Source of the DNA: Echinostoma caproni
Lineage: Eukaryota; Platyhelminthes; Trematoda; Plagiorchiida; Echinostomatidae
Length of the DNA: 12,457 nt
Assembly (NCBI GenBank): GCA_900618425.1
Contig: UZAN01054905.1
Coordinates: forward strand, 2,564 to 15,020
Direction of reading: 5' to 3'
Position 1 is the first letter of the stretch. Each line of letters starts with the position of its first letter. The translations under genes and the position numbers were made by a program. The notes under the pieces are model-generated. The model was not told the DNA's origin, did no database searches, and saw only the letters and a list, made by a program, of their open reading frames with translations. Shown here piece after piece: positions 8,529-12,457 of the stretch.

Positions 8529-8603
8529 ATCATCATCATCGTACAGCGAAATGTAGTGCGGCGAACTTCGCTTATCGCTGCTAAACCGGCAATGCATACA
8601 AGA
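8529..8603 (-). other. RTE 3'-terminal structured element with (GAT)4 tail
   Basis: CAGCGA and TCGCTG (8544-8549 with 8575-8580) form an outer stem around a quasi-palindromic GCGAACTTCGC (8561-8571), followed on the minus strand by GATGATGATGAT. The same layout is found at 10635-10706 on the plus strand. It is probably the site on the element RNA that its RT recognises. Confidence 0.5.
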
Positions 8604-8848
8604 TTAGCGGTTATATTCTAGGTGGATAGGGATTGGACCTATTTCGAGGAAGGGGAAAGAAAGTGAACCTCTATAGTCGACACAGAGCACTCAATCGAAC
8701 TCTACATATATACCGTTTCAAGCATTCTGGCCTGATAAGAAATGACAAGAACGCCACTGCTGTTGATTCGCTGCCATATCCTTCAGTGTCTCGAACCAAC
8801 CGGTTGTAGAGTCTTACGGATCCCCAACCTTTGTTTCACTCCTTGTCT
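8529..8848 (-). mobile_element. 3' end of an RTE-type retrotransposon, minus strand
   Basis: Reading down from 8848, the minus strand gives a GWG block, then TTGWFETLKDMAAN and QQQWRSCHFLSGQNA with a stop near 8715. This is the C-terminus of RTE ORF2. About 110 bp of 3' UTR follows, then a structured segment at 8541-8603 and a (GAT)4 tail at 8529-8540. The insertion sits in copy 1 directly after its YAGD codons. The 3' UTR upstream of the last 70 bp does not match that of the plus-strand RTE, so this is another subfamily. The plus-strand open frame that crosses 8742-8848 is only its shadow. Confidence 0.65.
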
Positions 8849-10706
8849 TCCGTTCCGAACCCTCTCCCTTTACCCCTCCTTCCAACCCGTAACATTCCCT
8901 CAGACAACTTGTTCGCCCTCTACTGCGACTGCGCAAGTACTGCCATTTGATGCCAATCCTCTATCTGAAATGGAGGTTTCCCGGGAAATAAGCTATCTCA
9001 AAAGGCATAAGGCCTCCGGCCCAGACGGGCTCTCTCCATTCGTTTTTAAGGATGGAGGTTTAGCATTGGTTTCGGAGTTAACGAAACTCCTGGGCTCAGT
9101 GTGGGAGAGGGATCAGGTTCCAAGTGAATAGTGTGAATCGATGATCATACCGATTTACAAAAAAGGCGACAGGTCCTCTTGTGAAAACCACAGAGGAATT
9201 AGTTTAATTAACATTGCCTCTTAACTCCTCGCTGGGACCATACTCCGTCGATTGTCTGCCGCTCGTAAAGAGTGAACACGTGAGAAGAACTGGTCGAGGT
9301 TGTATCGACCACATCTTCACTCTTCGCCAAACTCTGGAGCACCGACATTCTTNTATCTCTGTCTTTCTCAACTTGAAAGCGGTCTTCGACTTAGTCGACC
9401 GCCCTGAACTCTGGCGCTGCCTTTCCCTGAAGGATGTGCCCGAGAAGTTTATTTCAATATTACAATCCCTCTATGATAATAGCCCAGACCGAGTCCGAGC
9501 TTACGGCACTTTTCCCCCCGAGTTCACCACGGAAAGTGGTGTTCGACAGGGTTTCCCTCGCTCCATTTCTGTTTAACTTTGTTATAGATTTAATTCTTGA
9601 AACAGTCCTATCCTCGTGCATGGATAGCGGCATCAATTTACTTCCAAGTGGCAGACTGTCTGATCTAGAGTATGCAGACGACATTGTGCTACTAATTGAA
9701 GATTCAGGTGAGTTGCAAGCCTTTCTGGATATTTTGAGTGTTGCCGTGTTCGGTATGCGTTTTGTACCTTCAAAGTGTAAAATGCTACTACAAGACTAGC
9801 ACCCAACCTCACTCTAATTGGGGAAGTAATAAAGCAGGCGGATAAGTTTTGTTATCTGGGCAGCTAGATCTCATCCGGTGGACGCATCACGGATGAAGTG
9901 TCGGCGCGAATACAAAAGGCTTGATTAACATTTGCCAACTTGAGACACCTGTTGCGCCGTCGCCACATCCGGTTGTCTGTGAAGGGTCGAATATATGCTG
10001 CAGCAGTTCGGCCAGTTCTGCTTTACGGTGCAGAAACTTGACCACTACGGGAACAGGATAAAGAGAGACCGTCGGTGTTTGAACACCGCTGTCTACGCAG
10101 CATTGCACGAATCTGGTGGGGAAACCGGACGGGCAATGCTGAGGTCAGGCGCAAAGTTTTAGGCAACCGCTGTCGCCCACTGGAGCAAGTGGTTGACCTC
10201 CATAGACTATTTTGGTTGGGGCATGTGTTACGCATGTCACCAGATAGGTTGCCACGGCGAGCGATGTTCGCCGAGGCAGGTAGTGGGTGGAATAAAGCCA
10301 AGGATGGTCAAGCTAAGACCTGGCACGAGGGTATGTAAACCCTAACCAGGAGTCTGGTTCATACAGGTCCCGTTAGGCTTCCTGGATGGGGACCTCGGGA
10401 TAGTCGTAACTAAGTGATATAGCTAGGTGTCGCAACCAGTGGCGTTCGTGCATCTCAAATTTTCTGCATCATTAGTCCACTGAACTTTTCAATTTTCTCT
10501 TCGATCCTACTTTCAATCTTCTTATTTCCTCCTATTGTTCACCCAAATGGGTAGCCAAAAGACAGCAACCAAAAGCGTCGCACTGAAATGAATTCCTAAT
10601 GGTTTTTTAAACTGAACTGTGCTTTATCACTTGATTTGTGTACATTGTGAGCTTGACAGCGATCAACGAAGTTCGCTTCATTGCATCTCGCTGTTCGATG
10701 TTGATG
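8849..10706 (+). pseudogene. RTE-type retrotransposon, 5'-truncated and inactive
   Basis: This 1.86-kb plus-strand element lacks the endonuclease. It begins in the linker, then reads SEMEVSREISYLKRHKASGPDGL (8970-9030), a premature TAG at 9129-9131 where the family usually has Trp, IIPIYKKGD and NHRGISLINIAS, GCIDHIFTLRQTLEHRHS, motif A as VFLNLKAVFDLVDR (the catalytic Asp is now Asn), SGVRQG with a frame change near 9550, motif C as LEYADDIVLL (YADD at 9671-9682), FGMRF-x-P-S-K-C-K, and GGRITDEVSARIQKA. The C-terminal LHRLFWLGHVLRMSPDRLPRRAM follows at 10198-10260, then a damaged GWGPRD end near 10380-10445. The 3' UTR ends in a structured segment and GATGTTGATG. With at least three stops and three frame changes it cannot move by itself. 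Confidence 0.8.
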
Positions 10707-11128
10707 CCCCAACCAAAATAGTCTATTGTGGTCGGTCAATTTTTCACTGGGCGACCGCTGTTACCTAAAACTCTGCACCTAACTTCAGCATTGCCCGTCC
10801 GGTTTCCCCACCGGATTCGTGCAGTGCTACTTAGACAGTGGTGTTCAAACCGACTGTCTCTTTATCCTGTTCCCGTAGTTGCCAAGTTTCTGCACCATAA
10901 AGCAGAACTGGCCGAACTGCTGCAGCATATACTCGACCCTTCACAGACAACCGAATGTCGCGACGGCGCCACAAATGTTTCAAGTTTGCAAATGCCAGTC
11001 GGGCTTTCTTTATGCGAGCTGACACTTCATCCGTGATGCGTCCACCGGGTGAGATATAAGTGCCCAAATAAAAAAATGAGCCCACTTGGTCCATTACTTC
11101 CCCAGTTAGAGGCTGGGTGCTAGACCAA
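9794..11128. repeat. Large inverted repeat formed by two RTE copies
   Basis: Bases 9794-10227 on the plus strand and 10707-11128 on the minus strand align along their length with the great majority of positions identical by eye. They form two arms of about 430 bp around a spacer of about 480 bp. A transcript of either strand could fold into a long imperfect hairpin. Confidence 0.75.
10635..10706 (+). other. RTE 3'-terminal structured element with GATG tail
   Basis: ACAGCGA (10656-10662) pairs with TCGCTGT (10688-10694) and encloses ACGAAGTTCGCT. The tail GATGTTGATG (10697-10706) follows. The last 70 bp closely match the minus-strand tail at 8529-8603 although the preceding 3' UTRs do not, which points to selection on this segment. 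Confidence 0.55.
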
Positions 11129-11135
11129 CCCAGTC
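10707..11135 (-). pseudogene. RTE C-terminal fragment, inverted relative to the larger copy
   Basis: The minus strand reads STQPLTGEVMDQVGSFFYLG, GGRITDEVSARIKKARLAFA, LWRRRDIRLSVKGRVYAAAV and LLYGAETWQLREQDKE, then after a frame change WGNRTGNAEV and finally LFWLGH at about 10707-10725, where the plus-strand RTE tail begins. It is the same subfamily as the element at 8849-10706 and better preserved, with the ETW triplet that is ET-stop in the other copy. Its 5' end stops next to the (TTA)7 microsatellite. The asparagine run in the open frame above 11141 is only that microsatellite. Confidence 0.75.
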
Positions 11136-11140
11136 TCGTG

Positions 11141-11161
11141 TTATTATTATTATTATTATTA
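11141..11161. repeat. (TTA)7 microsatellite
   Basis: Seven perfect TTA units lie directly beside the truncated 5' end of the minus-strand RTE fragment. Confidence 0.95.
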
Positions 11162-11660
11162 TCATTGCTATATTTCACAGTTGTCTGAGGACAAACTGTG
11201 TCAAGCAAATCACGGTACAATAATGTTTGTAAAAAAGAAAATCATTCTATGATTGGCTTGTAGGCTGAATACTGCCAGCTTACCCAGTCTTGTAGAAACT
11301 CTTTACACTTTGAAGGTGCAACAGATTCAAACTGGGTTGGTGGAGCACTTCGAGCAGATGTTGCATCGTTCGTCGGAACAACACAAGCCTTTTCACTACA
11401 AAGATTTCAAACAGTATGAACTGTCATCCACTCATCTTAGCCGAAACTATTGCGATAGTGAACCCCATAAAAAAACAAGTGGAAGTTACCTAGGAGGACG
11501 TTATCTGGATGAGTCCACAGAGCCTGCTATCATGCAGTACTTTAGCATTCCGAAGTGCTGTTTAATTCGATTGTGAATTGATTCTCATTATCAAAACAAG
11601 GAATTTTTTATTATGAAGACTATTGCATTGCGATTTGTCCGGCATACTGGCTGGACTGAG
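11162..11660. other. Unrecognised sequence with one weak open frame
   Basis: The plus strand is open at 11253-11576 (107 codons, starting on TTG with no ATG nearby) directly after a TTGTAG that could serve as a splice acceptor. The peptide has ordinary protein-like composition (HFEQMLHRSSEQHKPF, GGRYLDESTEP) but matches no family I know, is not DIP2-like, and ends in a stop rather than a splice donor. I do not call it a gene. Confidence 0.35.
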
Positions 11661-11661
11661 A

Positions 11662-11820
11662 TTCGATGAGATTTCCTTAGAGGCATATGACTGTTTTCGT
11701 GGTTCTTACCCTTCTTCAGGCATGTGTATCCATTTTTTGTATTTTTGTATTTTGTCACTTCATTCATATACTTGTACTCAGGAAGTATATTATCCACAAA
11801 ATGACCTCAGTTGAGGCACC
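11662..11820 (-). repeat. Hammerhead-bearing repeat, copy B
   Basis: Read on the minus strand from 11820 to 11662, this segment aligns with plus-strand 11984-12133: both begin GGTGCC, share the ATGAAGTGACAAA block, then the hammerhead region, and end AAAT-T/C-TC-G/A-TCGAA. Copy B has an extra A-rich run of about 16 bp between ATGAAGTGACAAA and the ribozyme. Confidence 0.75.
11684..11724 (-). ncRNA. Degenerate hammerhead ribozyme motif (copy B)
   Basis: On the minus strand: CATGC (11724-11720), the core CTGAAGA (11719-11713; the fifth base of CUGANGA may be any), a stem II region AGGG/CCAC around a 6-nt loop (11712-11699), GAAA (11698-11695), then ACAGTC, with the expected cleavage after the C at 11689, and ATATG (11688-11684) pairing back to CATGC. 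All core bases are kept, but stem II has only two good pairs next to its loop and stem III is mismatched, so this copy is probably weak or inactive. Confidence 0.55.
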
Positions 11821-11983
11821 ATATCATAATATCATATATACTACTCAGTAAACTATTCTATAAAGACGTTTGAGTCACATTTTTTGGCCGTTAGTTGCTC
11901 CTAATCCACAAACACAGCAACGGATCATAGTATTGATTCATGGGTCAACTGGTTCCGAAAGAAATGACCAGATAAATTCATCC
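11821..11983. other. Centre between the two hammerhead repeats
   Basis: This 163-bp segment separates the divergent repeat copies. It is AT-rich on the left, and includes a T-run at 11880-11886. I found no coding sequence and no clear pol III A/B boxes; a TGGTTCCGAAAG at about 11949 only loosely resembles a B box. Confidence 0.4.
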
Positions 11984-12133
11984 GGTGCCGCGATGTTAAG
12001 GTTATTGAGAGGAGAATACACTACCTAGGTACATGTATCTGGATGAAGTGACAAAGTATTACCGGATAGTCATGCCTGATGAGTAGCAGGAACCGCGAAA
12101 CCAGTCGTATGCTTCCGGGGAAATTTCGTCGAA
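11984..12133 (+). repeat. Hammerhead-bearing repeat, copy A
   Basis: This is the plus-strand copy of the repeat at 11662-11820, with GGTGCC at the start, TCTGGATGAAGTGACAAAG in the middle and the ribozyme near its 3' end. Homology stops at TCGAA (about 12129-12133), followed by CA and TA microsatellites. Confidence 0.8.
12062..12118 (+). ncRNA. Type I hammerhead ribozyme (copy A)
   Basis: The conserved core is complete: CTGATGA (12076-12082), GAAA (12097-12100) and GTC (12104-12106). Stem I pairs CATGC (12071-12075) with GTATG (12107-12111) and, beyond an asymmetric internal loop (5 and 3 nt), CCGG (12062-12065) with CCGG (12115-12118). Stem II is GTAG/CCGC (12083-12086 with 12093-12096) around a 6-nt loop, with one A-C mismatch and one wobble. 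Stem III is minimal: A12100-U12105 and C12101-G12104 with a 2-nt loop. Cleavage is predicted after C12106. Hammerheads self-cleave RNA by transesterification; type I forms with short stem III are known from schistosome satellite/SINE DNA and from Penelope-like elements. The mismatch in stem II may slow it. The call rests on the fold I drew by hand. Confidence 0.75.
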
Positions 12134-12141
12134 CACAAACG

Positions 12142-12181
12142 CACACACACACACATGCACATATATATATAATATATATAT
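12142..12181. repeat. (CA)7 and (AT)n microsatellites
   Basis: Seven CA units (12142-12155) are followed after TGC by an AT-alternating run with one phase break (12159-12181). They begin just past the end of hammerhead repeat copy A. Confidence 0.9.
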
Positions 12182-12360
12182 GAAACATTTGGATCCCGTA
12201 ATGAATTTGATCAGGCAAGTCAGAAGAAATACGCTGCCAGAGGAATTCCTTTTGTATACTTTCACCGGTCGCGTACTTATAACATAGAACAAGATAGATG
12301 AATGAAAGGACTTGAGAAGTCTAGTTAGGTTAAATCATGTGTCTGCGTGTGATTGTGTAC

Positions 12361-12364
<4 letters not shown>
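12182..12364. other. Unrecognised spacer
   Basis: No gene, repeat or RNA motif is recognised between the AT-rich and TG microsatellites. Confidence 0.4.

Positions 12365-12394
<30 letters not shown>
12365..12394. repeat. (TG)15 microsatellite
   Basis: Thirty bases of perfect TG repeat, preceded by a looser TG-rich stretch from about 12338. Confidence 0.95.
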
Positions 12395-12395
<1 letters not shown>

Positions 12396-12457
12396 TGCAC
12401 ATGATTGGGTACGTCCAGGGAAGGGCAAGGTCATACGCTCTTGGACAGCGTGGATTT

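Larger units (their letters stand above)
7236..12457 (+). other. Putative DIP2 intron 1, retrotransposon-filled
   Basis: The GT at 7236-7237 begins the intron. No second DIP2 exon is recognisable before the window ends, so the intron would be at least 5.2 kb. It holds CR1-like and RTE fragments in both orientations, the hammerhead repeats and microsatellites. Long repeat-rich introns are usual in trematodes. This depends on the exon call. Confidence 0.55.

Noticed and set aside
8742..8848. Start of a plus-strand open frame as an RTE N-terminal extension
   Set aside because: The minus strand here reads as the RTE C-terminus (FETLKDMAAN, QWRSC), so the plus reading is its shadow; the plus-strand RTE is taken to begin near 8849.
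10023..11036. Plus and minus open frames rich in proline and leucine around the inverted RTE copies (for example 10728-11036 plus and 10023-10301 minus)
   Set aside because: They are antisense shadows of the two RTE C-terminal segments.
11141..11220. Asparagine-rich N-terminus of a minus-strand protein
   Set aside because: The asparagine run is only the translated (TTA)7 microsatellite next to a truncated RTE.
11940..11965. tRNA-derived pol III promoter boxes upstream of the hammerhead repeat
   Set aside because: The B-box-like TGGTTCCGAAAG departs from the consensus and no A box with proper spacing is clear.
1..12457. CRISPR arrays, bacterial operons, riboswitches, rRNA or tRNA genes
   Set aside because: No regularly spaced repeats, Shine-Dalgarno-led gene runs or conserved RNA motifs of these types were found; the content is that of an animal genome.

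Overview
This is a gene-poor stretch of a eukaryotic genome, most likely a flatworm and probably a digenean trematode (schistosome or liver-fluke type). The basis is the mixture seen: CR1-like and RTE-like non-LTR retrotransposon fragments whose reverse transcriptase (RT) motifs can be read directly, hammerhead ribozyme repeats of the kind known from schistosome satellite/SINE DNA, dinucleotide and trinucleotide microsatellites, and one short spliced exon of an animal gene. There are no operons, bacterial genes, tRNAs, rRNAs or CRISPR arrays. Nearly every open reading frame is a broken piece of a transposon or a shadow of one.

Layout. 1-2890: decayed sequence with a possible LTR plus primer-binding site on the minus strand (1571-1840), a PHD-finger ORF1 remnant of a CR1-type element (1888-2289, minus) and unrecognised sequence. 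2890-6060: a nearly full-length but dead CR1-like element on the minus strand, with an AP-type endonuclease, RT, C-terminal domain, a 3' hairpin and a (TTGAT)n tail. 6125-6576: the 3' end of a different CR1 copy, plus strand, internally deleted. 6580-7156: probable promoter/5' UTR. 7157-7235: first coding exon of a DIP2 homologue (start of the DMAP1-binding domain) ending in a GT splice donor. Everything after 7235 would then be DIP2 intron 1, at least 5.2 kb and filled with mobile DNA: an antisense CR1-like RT fragment (7490-8060), a plus-strand RTE RT fragment (8096-8528), the 3' end of a minus-strand RTE (8529-8848), a 1.86-kb plus-strand RTE (8849-10706) and an inverted RTE fragment (10707-11135).

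The most unusual structure is at 11662-12133. Two copies of a roughly 150-bp repeat face away from each other around a 163-bp centre, and each carries a hammerhead ribozyme core (CUGANGA, stem II, GAAA, then GUC at the cleavage site). The plus-strand copy (12062-12118) folds by eye into a type I hammerhead with a two-part stem I, an interrupted 4-bp stem II and a minimal stem III. It lies in the sense orientation of the putative DIP2 pre-mRNA. The minus-strand copy (11684-11724) keeps the core but has weaker stems.

The genes do not form a pathway. The only host gene is DIP2; the rest is a history of layered retrotransposon insertions into and upstream of its first intron. Homology calls were made by reading motifs by eye and are not database results.
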